From: Lacrimispora sp. 210928-DFI.3.58
Lineage (GTDB): Bacteria > Bacillota > Clostridia > Lachnospirales > Lachnospiraceae
DNA length: 64,000 nucleotides
Assembly: GCF_020554865.1 (NCBI RefSeq)
Contig: NZ_JAJCIC010000003.1
Coordinates: forward strand, 62,001 to 126,000
Direction of reading: 5' to 3'
Each line of letters begins with the position of its first letter. The stretch's first letter is position 1. Shown one piece after another: positions 54,400 to 63,741 of this stretch. The notes under the pieces are model-generated. The model did no database searches. It saw only the letters and a list, made by a program, of their open reading frames with translations, and was not told the DNA's origin. Made by a program: the position numbers and the translations under genes.

Positions 54400-54582
54400 A
54401 TGCAGGCAAAAGTGAACACAAAAAATTTTATAAGGTATGACGAGGGTGCGGAGAGGTATTCTATGAGTAAACACAGCTTTATGAAATTGGCACAGGATGC
54501 TCGTGCTGTTTATAAAATTAACCGTATCACATTGGTAAACGTGAAGATTTTTGAGGAGTATTTGGAATCTTTTCGGGCGTAG
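54400..54582 (+). CDS. Excisionase-like protein (DUF6462 type)
   Basis: A 60-residue protein with a MerR/excisionase-like winged-helix pattern (IRYDEGAERYSMSKHSFMKL, then KINRITLVNVKIFEEYLESF). Small proteins of this sort upstream of Tn916/Tn1549-type integrases act as excisionase or directionality factors, and I assign the DUF6462 family from memory. GGTAGGTGG precedes the ATG. It lies 340 bases before the integrase gene. Confidence 0.75.
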   Translation: MQAKVNTKNFIRYDEGAERYSMSKHSFMKLAQDARAVYKINRITLVNVKIFEEYLESFRA

Positions 54583-54610
54583 ACATGATAAGAAAGAGGA
54601 AAACGAATTA

Positions 54611-54647
54611 TTGTATATCAAAAAGCATTTGACTTTTTGATATACAA
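54611..54647. repeat. 15-bp perfect inverted repeat before the RHH gene
   Basis: TTGTATATCAAAAAG (54611-54625), loop CATTTGA, and the exact complement (54633-54647). No T tract follows, so it is more likely an operator or processing hairpin than a terminator. Confidence 0.65.
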
Positions 54648-54689
54648 GTAGTAAAATGAAGTCAGGTTATGAAAGGCAGGTGTTGACGG

Positions 54690-54872
54690 ATGGCAAGAAT
54701 GGGTAGACCTAAGTTAGAAAATCCGAGAAGTGAAGGTGTATTCATCCGTCTTACAAAAGATGAGCATACAGATATAACAGAGTATGCCAGCTCTCATGAT
54801 CTGACCATAACACAGACGCTTGTTCAAGGATTTAGAAAGCTGCAAGAGCAGGATAATACCGAGAATGAGTAA
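54690..54872 (+). CDS. Ribbon-helix-helix (CopG-like) protein
   Basis: A 60-residue protein of the CopG/Arc type: a basic arm (MARMGRPKLENPRSEG), a strand (VFIRLTKDE) and two helices (HTDITEYASSHDLTITQTLV). It probably represses its own or the integrase promoter; the inverted repeat at 54611-54647 is a candidate site. AAAGGCAGG lies nine bases before the ATG. It ends 46 bases before the integrase start. Confidence 0.78.
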   Translation: MARMGRPKLENPRSEGVFIRLTKDEHTDITEYASSHDLTITQTLVQGFRKLQEQDNTENE

Positions 54873-54918
54873 TGGCATTTGTGACCTCTTTCTTATATTG
54901 AGAGGAAGGTGGTACATA

Positions 54919-56151
54919 ATGTCAATGTCGAGAAAAGATTCAAAAGGCAGAGTATTAAGGAAAGGCGAAAGTCAGAGGAAAAACGACGGAAGGTATATCT
55001 ACCAGTACACCGATTCGACAGGTAAAAGGCGGGTCGTTTATTCAAATGACCTGTTGGAGTTAAGGGAAAAGGAAAAAGAACTTGTTCGCAATCAGTTGGA
55101 CGGTCTTGAAAGCTATTGCAGTGGAAAGACAACTTTGAACTATGCATTTGACAGGTATATTTCAACGAAGTATGATTTGAAAGAACACACACGGGTAAAT
55201 TATAAGTATATGTATAACCGTTTTGTCAGAGATACTTTTGGAAAAAGAATCATCAATGATATAAAGTATTCTGATGTGAAATTCTTTTATTGTTCGTTGA
55301 TGAACATATTGGGGTTACAGGCGAATACATTGGATAATATTCATACGATTCTGCACCCAACCTTTCAGATGGCAGTTAGGGACAATGTGATACGCAATAA
55401 TCCGGCAAGCGGTGTAATGGCAGAAATCAAAAAGGCGAATGGAAAGAATAAGGGCATAAGACACGCACTTACATTGGAACAGCAGAGAGCATTTTTGAAT
55501 TATGTATCGAACAGTCCTGTGTATTGCCATTGGTTGCCACTGTTTACAGCACTTTTTGGAACGGGATGTCGCATAGGAGAAATGATAGGGCTGCGTTGGG
55601 AAGATTTGGATTATGAGAATAAAACCATTAGTATAAACCATGCGGCTATCTATCGAGTAATGGAGAATGGAAAGAGTGAATTTCATATTTCTTCGCCAAA
55701 GACAGAAGCCGGGATTCGTACTATTCCGATGATGCAGGCTGTAGAACAGGCATTTAAGGATGAATACGAAGCACAGAAAGAAACCGGTTTTAATGTGCAA
55801 GTGGTTGATGGTATGAGTGGGTTTATCTTTTGCAATAAAGACGGAATTATCCATAAACCCAGCGTAATCAACAGTGCAATCAAAAGAATTTACGAAGCCT
55901 ACAATGCCGAAGAAATTATTAAGGCAAAACGGGAGAGCAGACGCCCGGTATTGATTCCTCATTTTTCGTGTCATCATATCCGACACACATTTTGCACCAG
56001 ATTTTGTGAAAATGAAAGAAATCTGAAAGTGATTCAAAGTATTATGGGTCATGCAAATATTGAAACAACGATGGATATTTATGCGGAAGCAACAGATGTG
56101 AAGAAAAAGGAAGCAATTAAAGCTCTGGAAAATAATAGTGATATATTTTAG
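54919..56151 (+). CDS. int: Tyrosine integrase of the ICE
   Basis: A 410-residue Tn916/Tn1549-type tyrosine recombinase for integration and excision. An N-terminal AP2-like arm-binding domain (to about 65) is followed by a SAM-like core-binding domain (about 75-165) and the catalytic domain. The catalytic residues are R218 (GTGCRIGEMIGLRWED), HHIR (352-355), GH (378) and Y388 (TMDIYAEAT). The start at 54919 has AGGAAGGTGG upstream; a frame beginning at 54820 has no site. The metG fragment follows, so attR lies just after the gene. Confidence 0.94.
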   Translation: MSMSRKDSKGRVLRKGESQRKNDGRYIYQYTDSTGKRRVVYSNDLLELREKEKELVRNQLDGLESYCSGKTTLNYAFDRYISTKYDLKEHTRVNYKYMYNRFVRDTFGKRIINDIKYSDVKFFYCSLMNILGLQANTLDNIHTILHPTFQMAVRDNVIRNNPASGVMAEIKKANGKNKGIRHALTLEQQRAFLNYVSNSPVYCHWLPLFTALFGTGCRIGEMIGLRWEDLDYENKTISINHAAIYRVMENGKSEFHISSPKTEAGIRTIPMMQAVEQAFKDEYEAQKETGFNVQVVDGMSGFIFCNKDGIIHKPSVINSAIKRIYEAYNAEEIIKAKRESRRPVLIPHFSCHHIRHTFCTRFCENERNLKVIQSIMGHANIETTMDIYAEATDVKKKEAIKALENNSDIF

Positions 56152-56345
56152 GAAGAAGTCCTTGCAAGGGGACGATTTCCAAGACAAACCTGACATCAAA
56201 AAAGTCAGAATACATCAAAATGACATTAGTTTGTTGGATTTTGGTGGACAAATATGGACTGGCGATATATAATGAAAATCGTGTAAAAAAGCGTTTATCA
56301 ACTTATTTGGACTGTGGTGGATTAGCTTCGGTTATATTCCCGACG
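56152..56345 (+). other. attR: Right end of the ICE (attR region)
   Basis: Between the int stop and the metG tail. It includes repeats of CATCAAAA (56193 and 56213) that could be arm sites. The core and exact border cannot be set without the left end or an empty site. Confidence 0.5.
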
Positions 56346-56825
56346 ATGAAGTCACTGGGAGGCTCCGACAGTGCAAGGAAGGCAGAGAAGGCTGTCCAAG
56401 CGGAGGCTGCAAAGGCGGAGGAAAAGACTGTGGAAGCCCCAGAGGAGATCGATTTTTCCAAGGTAAAGATCGAGCCGTTGTTTGAAGAAATGGTGGATTT
56501 TGAGACCTTCAGCAAATCTGATTTCCGTGCAGTGAAGATCAAGGCCTGTGAGGCTGTTCCGAAGAGCAAGAAGCTTTTAAAGTTCGTGCTGAATGATGGA
56601 ACAGACACAGACCGTGTGATTTTAAGCGGAATTCATGAGTATTACGAGCCGGAAGAGCTGATTGGAAAGACAGCGATTGCCATCGTAAACCTGCCGCCGA
56701 GAAAGATGATGGGCATTGATTCCTGCGGAATGCTGATCTCAGCAGTTCATGAGGAGGATGGAAAAGAGGGACTTCATCTTCTGATAGTAGATGATCATAT
56801 CCCGGCAGGTGCGAAGTTATATTAG
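56300..56825 (+). pseudogene. metG: 3' fragment of methionyl-tRNA synthetase gene
   Basis: About 160 residues equal to the C-terminal part of bacterial MetRS: a Lys/Ala/Glu linker (RKAEKAVQAEAAKAEEK) and the tRNA-binding beta-barrel (FETFSKSDFRAVKIKACEAV, KFVLNDGTDTDRVILSGIHE, LPPRKMMGIDSCGMLISAVH). The catalytic part with HIGH and KMSKS is absent, so the ICE most likely inserted in, and split, metG. The frame is open back to 56220, giving a chimeric start. The normal first part should lie left of the ICE. Confidence 0.85.
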
Positions 56826-56841
56826 AGGCATTGATCATATG

Positions 56842-56881
56842 GGACATTTTCCTGGAGAAATCTGGGAGGATGTCCTTTTTT
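56842..56881 (+). terminator. metG terminator
   Basis: Stem GGACATTTTCC with GGGAGGATGTCC (two wobbles) then six T, 17 bases after the metG stop. Confidence 0.82.
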
Positions 56882-57144
56882 GGCTTTATGTGAAGGTACC
56901 CTCAGTGAACAAGGGGCGAGAGTCCACTGAGGATAATGCAGCATGAAAGAAAAATTTCTATACAAAAGTGGAGGACACAGATATAATAAAGATAACTTGA
57001 TGTTTTATGTATTTAGGACTGTACCATATCTCATGGCGGGGGCTGACGGATAGGCTTTACCCAGAGGGATACAGAGAAAATGATTATGGAAAAATCAGCA
57101 TAATTATGAGAAGGAGCTGATGTCTGACAGGCATCTGTAAAAAG
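56882..57144 (+). other. Gap before the methyltransferase gene
   Basis: An 8-bp hairpin CCTCAGTG...CACTGAGG (56900-56932) and a short reading stretch LTDRLYPEGYRENDYGKISI (about 57042-57115) that may be the end of a decayed gene. No promoter stands out. Confidence 0.35.
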
Positions 57145-57747
57145 ATGAATATTACATTAGATTTTTATGAAAAAAACGCAAGCAGCTTTGCTGAGAGTAC
57201 CTTATATGTCGATTTCCGGCAAACGCAGGATCGATTCTTAGATAAATTACCACAGGGCGGAAAAATTCTGGATTTTGGCTGCGGTGCTGGACGGGATACA
57301 AAATATTTTCTGATGAAGGGCTTTGATATTGACGCTGCTGACGGATCAAAAGAATTGTGTAAGCTTGCCAGTGCCTATACAGGGATTGCAGTGAAGCAAA
57401 TGCTGTTTCAAGAGCTTGATAGCAGGGAAGCTTATGATGGCATATGGGCCTGCTCTTCCATATTGCATTTATCAAAGGCAGAATTGAAGGATGTTCTTTG
57501 GAGGATGGAGAGGGCTGTAAAAAAAGAAGGGATCATATACACTTCGTTTAAATATGGTTCTTTTGAGGGGACCAGAAACGGACGGTATTTTATCGATTTT
57601 ACAAAAGAGACATTTGATGAATTTATGAGGGAATACAAAAATCTTTCCATAGAGGAATGCTGGATTACAAGGGACGTAAGACCAGGCAGAGGTGAGGAAA
57701 AATGGCTGAATGTAATTGTGCGCAAGAACGGAAAATGGATGGTTTAG
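57145..57747 (+). CDS. Class I SAM-dependent methyltransferase
   Basis: A 200-residue Rossmann-type methyltransferase. Motif I is ILDFGCGAGRDTKYFLMKGF (about 40-60), an acidic residue after the second strand (DIDAADGS) should bind the ribose, and motif IV-like DGIWACSSILHL follows. The substrate is not evident; the size fits small-molecule or TehB-like enzymes more than DNA methylases. It overlaps the following helicase by ten bases, and the set of four genes behaves as an operon. AGAAGGAGC lies about 30 bases upstream, so initiation may be weak. Confidence 0.8.
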   Translation: MNITLDFYEKNASSFAESTLYVDFRQTQDRFLDKLPQGGKILDFGCGAGRDTKYFLMKGFDIDAADGSKELCKLASAYTGIAVKQMLFQELDSREAYDGIWACSSILHLSKAELKDVLWRMERAVKKEGIIYTSFKYGSFEGTRNGRYFIDFTKETFDEFMREYKNLSIEECWITRDVRPGRGEEKWLNVIVRKNGKWMV

Positions 57748-60191
57748 AAATTGAGTTCACTAATGTAATGACAGGTGATAGAGATAGAAGGATGTACCTT
57801 TATTATCAGCTTATCGGAAGCCTGAAAAAGGCGGAAAGTGTCGATATCATCGTTTCCTTTCTTATGGAATCCGGTGTAAAGATGCTTCTGTCGGAATTGG
57901 AGAGGGCGTTGAACAGGGGAGCGCGGATCAGAATTCTTACTGGAAATTATCTTGGTATTACGCAACCATCTGCTCTTTATCTGATTAAGAGGAGGCTTGG
58001 AGACAGGGTGGATCTGCGCTTTTACAGTGAGAAAAACCGGTCGTTCCATCCAAAGTCATATATATTCCATTATGCTGATCACAGCGAGCTGTTTATCGGA
58101 TCTTCCAACATTTCAAGAAGTGCGCTGACGTCTGGAATAGAATGGAATTACAGGTTCAGCAGCAAAACAGATCAGGAGAATTATGAAAAGTTTTACAAGA
58201 CCTTTGAGGATTTATTTGAGCATCATTCTATTGTTATTGATGATGAGGAATTAAAGCGGTACTCAAAAAGCTGGCATCGTCCAGCAGTAGCAAGGGATCT
58301 TGATAAGTATGAGGCAGCCTGGCAGGAAAGGGCTGATTCGGCAGGGAATGTCAGATCGATTTATGAACCGAGAGGCGTACAGATAGAAGCTTTATACGCA
58401 TTGGAAGATAGCCGGAGAGAAGGCGCAAGGCGTGCACTGGTTCAGGCGGCTACAGGCGTGGGAAAGACATATTTGGCAGCGTTTGATTCAAAGGACTATG
58501 AAAAAGTTCTCTTTGTAGCTCATAGAAAAGAAATTCTGGATCAGGCAGCTCTTTCCTTTAAAAATGTGAGAAATTCTAATGATTACGGCTTTTTTGACGG
58601 AGATAGCAAATGCAGGGATAAATCCGTGATCTTTGCTTCTGTTTCTACATTGGGAAGGCCGGAATACCTAAATGAAAGCTATTTTGCTTCGGACTATTTT
58701 AATTATGTGATAATTGATGAATTTCATCATGCGGTAACTGATCAGTACCAAAGAATTGTAGACTATTTTAAGCCTCAGTTTTTGCTGGGCCTAACAGCGA
58801 CCCCGGATCGAATGGATGGACGGAATATTTATGAGATCTGCGACTATAACGTTCCGTATGAAATCTCATTGAAGGATGCGATTAATAAGGGAATGCTTGT
58901 TCCATTCCACTATTATGGGATTTATGACGATACGGACTATTCTAAGGTACATGTTGTGCGGGGCAGGTATGATGAAAAGGAGTTGAACGAGATATATATC
59001 GGCAATGTGCATCGCCATGATCTGATCTATAAATATTACTGCAAATATGGATCAAAGCGTGCGTTAGGCTTCTGCTGCTCCAGAGCTCATGCAGAGGAAA
59101 TGGCAAAGGAGTTCTGCAAAAGAGGAATTTCCGCTGTAGCTGTATACAGCAATGGGGATGGTGAATTTTCCGAAGAGAGAAGCAGGGCAATCGAAAAATT
59201 GAAGAATGGAGATATCCGCATAATATTTTCTGTAGATATGTTCAATGAGGGAGTAGATATTACAGCAGTGGATATGGTTATGTTCCTTCGTCCTACAGAA
59301 TCGCCGATTGTATTTTTGCAGCAGCTTGGCAGAGGCCTGCGCCGAAGCAGGGGAAAGGAATATCTGAATGTTCTTGATTTTATCGGAAATTATAAAAATG
59401 CAGGAAGAGTCAGATTTCTCCTTACAGGAAAAAGCATACCAGAAAAGGGTGCTTATGATCCGGCAGACAGAAGCAATTTCCCTGATGATTGTTTGATAGA
59501 CTTTGATATGAAGCTGATCGATCTGTTTTCTGAGATGGATAAGAAAAACCGGAAGGCAAGGGATCAGATCAGGGATGAGTTTTTGCGCATAAAAGAAATG
59601 CTGGATAAAACACCATCGCGGATGGAGCTTTTTACCTATATGGATGACGATGTTTATCAAATGGCCGTAAGCCATGCAAAGGAGAATCCATTTAAGCATT
59701 ATTTGGAGTACCTGAAGGAAATGGATGCGCTTTCTGATGATGAAGCGAGACTGTATGATGGAGTTGGCCGTGAGTTTATTCATATTCTGGAAACGACCAA
59801 TATGTCTAAGGTTTACAAGATGCCGATACTTATGGCATTTTATAATCGCGGAAATGTGCGGATGGCGGTTACGGAGGACGAGCTTTTGAGAAGCTGGAAG
59901 GAGTTTTTTGAAAGGGGTACTAACTGGAGGGATTTAGAAACAGGTATTACATACGAGAGATACCAGAACATTTCGGACAGAGAGCATATCAGAAAAATTC
60001 TGCAGATGCCGGTTCATTTCCTGCAGGAATCAGGAAAGGGCTTTTTTGTCAAAAAGGACGGATATGCGCTGGCACTGCGGGACGATTTGGAAAGGGCAAT
60101 AAAGCTTCCTGCCTTTGCAGACCATATGCAGGATGTGATCGAGTATAGAGCGATGGATTATTACCAGAGAAGATACAGGGAGAAGTTATAA
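57738..60191 (+). CDS. PLD-domain superfamily 2 helicase A
   Basis: An 817-residue protein. A PLD-like nuclease domain (about 1-190; HPKSYIF and GSSNIS) is followed by an SF2 helicase: ATGVGKT (about 239-245), DEFHH (variant of DEAH), GLTATPDRMDG and QQLGRGLRRS. The C-terminal part (about 600-817) is helical and probably reads substrate or partner. The start at 57738 overlaps the methyltransferase stop; an earlier start at 57702 is inside it. The stop is directly followed by the next ATG. Such proteins occur in restriction-like and antiphage loci. Confidence 0.85.
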   Translation, partial: DGLEIEFTNVMTGDRDRRMYLYYQLIGSLKKAESVDIIVSFLMESGVKMLLSELERALNRGARIRILTGNYLGITQPSALYLIKRRLGDRVDLRFYSEKNRSFHPKSYIFHYADHSELFIGSSNISRSALTSGIEWNYRFSSKTDQENYEKFYKTFEDLFEHHSIVIDDEELKRYSKSWHRPAVARDLDKYEAAWQERADSAGNVRSIYEPRGVQIEALYALEDSRREGARRALVQAATGVGKTYLAAFDSKDYEKVLFVAHRKEILDQAALSFKNVRNSNDYGFFDGDSKCRDKSVIFASVSTLGRPEYLNESYFASDYFNYVIIDEFHHAVTDQYQRIVDYFKPQFLLGLTATPDRMDGRNIYEICDYNVPYEISLKDAINKGMLVPFHYYGIYDDTDYSKVHVVRGRYDEKELNEIYIGNVHRHDLIYKYYCKYGSKRALGFCCSRAHAEEMAKEFCKRGISAVAVYSNGDGEFSEERSRAIEKLKNGDIRIIFSVDMFNEGVDITAVDMVMFLRPTESPIVFLQQLGRGLRRSRGKEYLNVLDFIGNYKNAGRVRFLLTGKSIPEKGAYDPADRSNFPDDCLIDFDMKLIDLFSEMDKKNRKARDQIRDEFLRIKEMLDKTPSRMELFTYMDDDVYQMAVSHAKENPFKHYLEYLKEMDALSDDEARLYDGVGREFIHILETTNMSKVYKMPILMAFYNRGNVRMAVTEDELLRSWKEFFERGTNWRDLETGITYERYQNISDREHIRKILQMPVHFLQESGKGFFVKKDGYALALRDDLERAIKLPAFADHMQDVIEYRAMDYYQRRYREKL

Positions 60192-63191
60192 ATGACAGAA
60201 GAGGTTAAATTAGAGCTAAGAGCTGGATATGAAACGGCATATATTGATGGAAGCTTGGCAGCAAACCTTTCTTATAAACCGGGATTTGTATCGAACAATC
60301 CAGGACAGGGCAAAAAGGTCATTTCATCTATAGAAGATGAATTGTTAAGGTGCGACAAGTTTCAGATTAGTGTGGCGTTTATAACTTTAGGTGGAATAAC
60401 GCCTTTGTTACAAACTTTAAAGGAACTTGAAAAAAGAGGTATTCCTGGGGAAATCTTGACGACAAATTATTTGAATTTCAGTGAACCCAAAGCGCTTGAA
60501 AAGCTGAATGAGTTAAAGAACGTAACAATCAGAATGTATGATGTCGACGCGTCCGATATTGGCTTTCACACAAAGGGATATATTTTTAAAAAAGAGGAAA
60601 TATATAGAATCATCATTGGAAGTTCGAATATGACAAGTGCAGCTCTTACAAGCAATCGAGAGTGGAATACAAAGCTTGTTTCTGCTGAGCAGGGGGAAGT
60701 GGCTCTTGAGATAGTAAGAGAATTTACTGAGCTGTGGAATAGTGAATATGCATTAAGCTTTGATAGATTCTTTGCGATTTACACAGAGAGATATAACATA
60801 ATAAAACATCAGAGGGAAATCGCAAAAAGAGAAAAGATTCCTTCGCTTGAGAAATATACTCTTAAACCAAATTCAATGCAGGAGGAGTTCATTGCAGGTT
60901 TAAGAAAAATACTTGAAGCTGGTGAAAAAAGAGCGTTGCTAATTAGTGCGACTGGAACCGGCAAAACATATGCTTCTGCCTTTGCTATGAGAGAACTTGG
61001 TTTTAAGAGGGTCTTGTTTATTGTTCATAGAGAGCAATTAGTGAAGCAAACGATAAAGTCATATAAAAATGTGTTTGCTGATGATACTTCTATGGGAATC
61101 ATTGTAGGATCACAGTCTGTAGAAAAAGGAAAGGATAAAGATTATATCTTTGCAATGGTTGAAACACTTAGCAAAGATGAAAATATACGAAAATTTAATA
61201 AGGATGCATTCGACTGTATCATTTTGGATGAGGCGCATCATAGTCCTGCTAATACATATCAAAAGATCATGGACTATTTTGAGCCAAGGCTATTTCTTGG
61301 TATGACGGCCACACCGGATAAAAGAGATGACAGCATTGAAGGAAGAAATGTATATGAACTGTTTCACTACCAGATTGCTCATGAAATTCGCCTTCAAAGG
61401 GCTATGGAAAATAATCTGTTGTGCCCATTTCACTATTTTGGAATAAGTGATATTACAGTTTTGGATGATAAAGCGGTTAATGCGAGAAATATTTCGGAGA
61501 AGGATTTTAATCAGCTTACAAGTGAAGCCAGAGTCCAGCATATTCTAGAGCAAGCGCAGTACTATGGATATAGCGGTAGTCGTGTTAAGGGATTGATTTT
61601 CTGTAGCAGAAATAGAGAGTGCGAAGTTTTGTCGCAAATGCTTAATGAGAGGGGATATCGCACAGTTGCCCTTAGTGGTGATACGCCACCTAAAGCAAGA
61701 GAGCAGGCTTTTGAAAGACTTGCGATGGAAGAGGATGAAGCAAGTGAAGAACGGCAAATTTTAGATTATATTTTTTCGGTAGATATCCTGAATGAAGGTA
61801 TTGATATAGTCGAAGTTAACCAAGTCATTATGCTAAGGCCGACTCAGTCTCCGATTGTATTTATCCAGCAACTTGGCCGAGGTTTAAGAAAAGCAGAAGG
61901 AAAGGAATTCGTAGTAATTCTTGATTTCATTGGAAATTATACAAACAATTTTATGATTCCAATTGCTTTATCCGGAGATCGAACATATAATGCAGATGTT
62001 ATAAGAAAATATGTTATTAGTGGTAACAGTACAATTCCCGGAGCTTCAACCGTTCATTTTGATGAGATTGCAAAAGACAAGATTTTCCAGTCTATAGATA
62101 AGATAAAGGGAATGAAGGCAATCATTAGGGAAAGCTACATTTCATTAAAAAATAGACTTGGAAGAGTTCCTCTTTTAATAGACTTTTATGAAAACGAAGA
62201 GATGGATCCTTTGGTGATAATTAGGGAATACAAGACCTATTATGCATTTATAGAAGCCATGGAAAAATCAAATTATGTGAATCCTTTAAGTGAACAGGAA
62301 AAGCTGACAATTGAATATCTTTCCAAGACTATTCTTAGCGGAGTTCGTCCAGATGAACTTGAAATATTGAAGGAATTGATGTTAAAGGACAATGTCTCTG
62401 TAAGTGAATTTGCAAATAAGTACAGAGAAACCTATGGATATGAAATTGCATTGTCGCAGATTAATGAAGCAGTGCGTGTTCTTCAAGGACATTTTACAAG
62501 TAATGAGAAAGAGTATGAGAAATTCTGTCATATAGATATTTTGGAATATGACAAAGAACGTGTAATAAAGCGTATTTCCAGCTATACTAACAGACTTTCT
62601 CATAAAGAATTTTATAAGCAAATTGAGGATATAATCTCCGTAGGAATTGCTCGGTATCATGATAAATATCTTGATAGCAGAAATGATGAAGGTCCTTTTG
62701 TACTTTATGAAAAATATTCAAGGCGAGATGTTAGCCTGCTTATGAATTGTGGAAAGGATTTATCTTCTGTAATGTTTGGAATGAAGCGTATAGAGGATGA
62801 TGTATTTATTTTCATCACATACCATAAGGAAGAGAGCAAGGACGAGAAAAATTATGTAGATGGCAAACCGGACTATGCAGATGCTTTTGAAGACAATATG
62901 ATCTTTAAATGGGATTCCAAAATAGGTATGAGTAAGGAAAGCTCTTATATGATAGATGTTATCTCGGCTCCACGTAAGCATTTACTTGTGAAGAAGAGTG
63001 ATGCAGAGAGTAATTTCTATTACATGGGGCAATTTGATGTGGTTGAGGCTATAAATTCCACGAAAGAAGATAACAAGGGCAAGATGCAGCCAATAACGAA
63101 GGTAACAATGAAAATGCATCATCCAGTGCGTGAAGATTTATTAAGATATTTACAGAGCAACATTAATGTTGCAGAGGAGAATGCAGTATGA
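60192..63191 (+). CDS. PLD-domain superfamily 2 helicase B, DUF3427-like
   Basis: A 999-residue relative of the preceding protein with the same order: PLD-like domain (FHTKGYIF, GSSNMT), then helicase motifs SATGTGKT (about 252), DEAHHSP, GMTATPDKRDD and QQLGRGLRKA. A longer C-terminal region follows; its end (about 860-990) matches DUF3427-type sequence as I recall it. It starts directly at the preceding stop with a weak AGGGAG site, so it is coupled. Base composition is more AT-rich than in helicase A, so the two did not arise by a recent duplication. Confidence 0.85.
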   Translation: MTEEVKLELRAGYETAYIDGSLAANLSYKPGFVSNNPGQGKKVISSIEDELLRCDKFQISVAFITLGGITPLLQTLKELEKRGIPGEILTTNYLNFSEPKALEKLNELKNVTIRMYDVDASDIGFHTKGYIFKKEEIYRIIIGSSNMTSAALTSNREWNTKLVSAEQGEVALEIVREFTELWNSEYALSFDRFFAIYTERYNIIKHQREIAKREKIPSLEKYTLKPNSMQEEFIAGLRKILEAGEKRALLISATGTGKTYASAFAMRELGFKRVLFIVHREQLVKQTIKSYKNVFADDTSMGIIVGSQSVEKGKDKDYIFAMVETLSKDENIRKFNKDAFDCIILDEAHHSPANTYQKIMDYFEPRLFLGMTATPDKRDDSIEGRNVYELFHYQIAHEIRLQRAMENNLLCPFHYFGISDITVLDDKAVNARNISEKDFNQLTSEARVQHILEQAQYYGYSGSRVKGLIFCSRNRECEVLSQMLNERGYRTVALSGDTPPKAREQAFERLAMEEDEASEERQILDYIFSVDILNEGIDIVEVNQVIMLRPTQSPIVFIQQLGRGLRKAEGKEFVVILDFIGNYTNNFMIPIALSGDRTYNADVIRKYVISGNSTIPGASTVHFDEIAKDKIFQSIDKIKGMKAIIRESYISLKNRLGRVPLLIDFYENEEMDPLVIIREYKTYYAFIEAMEKSNYVNPLSEQEKLTIEYLSKTILSGVRPDELEILKELMLKDNVSVSEFANKYRETYGYEIALSQINEAVRVLQGHFTSNEKEYEKFCHIDILEYDKERVIKRISSYTNRLSHKEFYKQIEDIISVGIARYHDKYLDSRNDEGPFVLYEKYSRRDVSLLMNCGKDLSSVMFGMKRIEDDVFIFITYHKEESKDEKNYVDGKPDYADAFEDNMIFKWDSKIGMSKESSYMIDVISAPRKHLLVKKSDAESNFYYMGQFDVVEAINSTKEDNKGKMQPITKVTMKMHHPVREDLLRYLQSNINVAEENAV

Positions 63192-63601
63192 AAACAATTC
63201 GAGTAGTTGCAGCAATAATCTGTGACAATATAGAAGAAAAAAATAAAATTTTTGCTACTGCCAGAGGTTATGGCGAATTCAAAGGTGGCTGGGAGTTTCC
63301 AGGAGGAAAGATTGAACAAGGAGAAACTCCACAGCAAGCATTGATTCGTGAAATAAAGGAGGAGCTTGATACTGATATTAAAGTTGGGAATCTGATAGAT
63401 ACAATAGAGTATGATTACCCGGCATTCCATCTTTCTATGGATTGCTTTTGGGCAGAGGTGATATCAGGAAATCTTGAACTAAGGGAAGCTGAAGACGCGA
63501 GATGGCTTACGAAGGATGAATTGGATTCTGTAGAATGGCTTCCAGCGGATATAATCCTTGTCGAGACGATTAAGGTACAGATGAGTGATGTGTTGGATTA
63601 G
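63188..63601 (+). CDS. MutT-like Nudix hydrolase
   Basis: A 137-residue Nudix enzyme with the complete box, G40-x5-E46-x7-REIKEE (54-59), ending in LD. The fold and WEFPGGK motif are those of (deoxy)nucleoside triphosphate pyrophosphohydrolases such as MutT. It overlaps helicase B by four bases (ATGA), so it belongs to the same operon. It may degrade a modified nucleotide or signal tied to the helicases. Ribosome site AGAGGAG in the end of the preceding gene. Confidence 0.88.
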   Translation: MKTIRVVAAIICDNIEEKNKIFATARGYGEFKGGWEFPGGKIEQGETPQQALIREIKEELDTDIKVGNLIDTIEYDYPAFHLSMDCFWAEVISGNLELREAEDARWLTKDELDSVEWLPADIILVETIKVQMSDVLD

Positions 63602-63741
63602 TTATATGGTGTGTGGCAATAACTATATCATTTCAAATGGGCTAGGATGGTCTTAAGGCTAATTACAGATTATATCTGAGAAGATGTACTATGATTTAGT
63701 GCTGGAAGAATAAAAATTGATGCAGCAAGGAGAAAAGTTGG

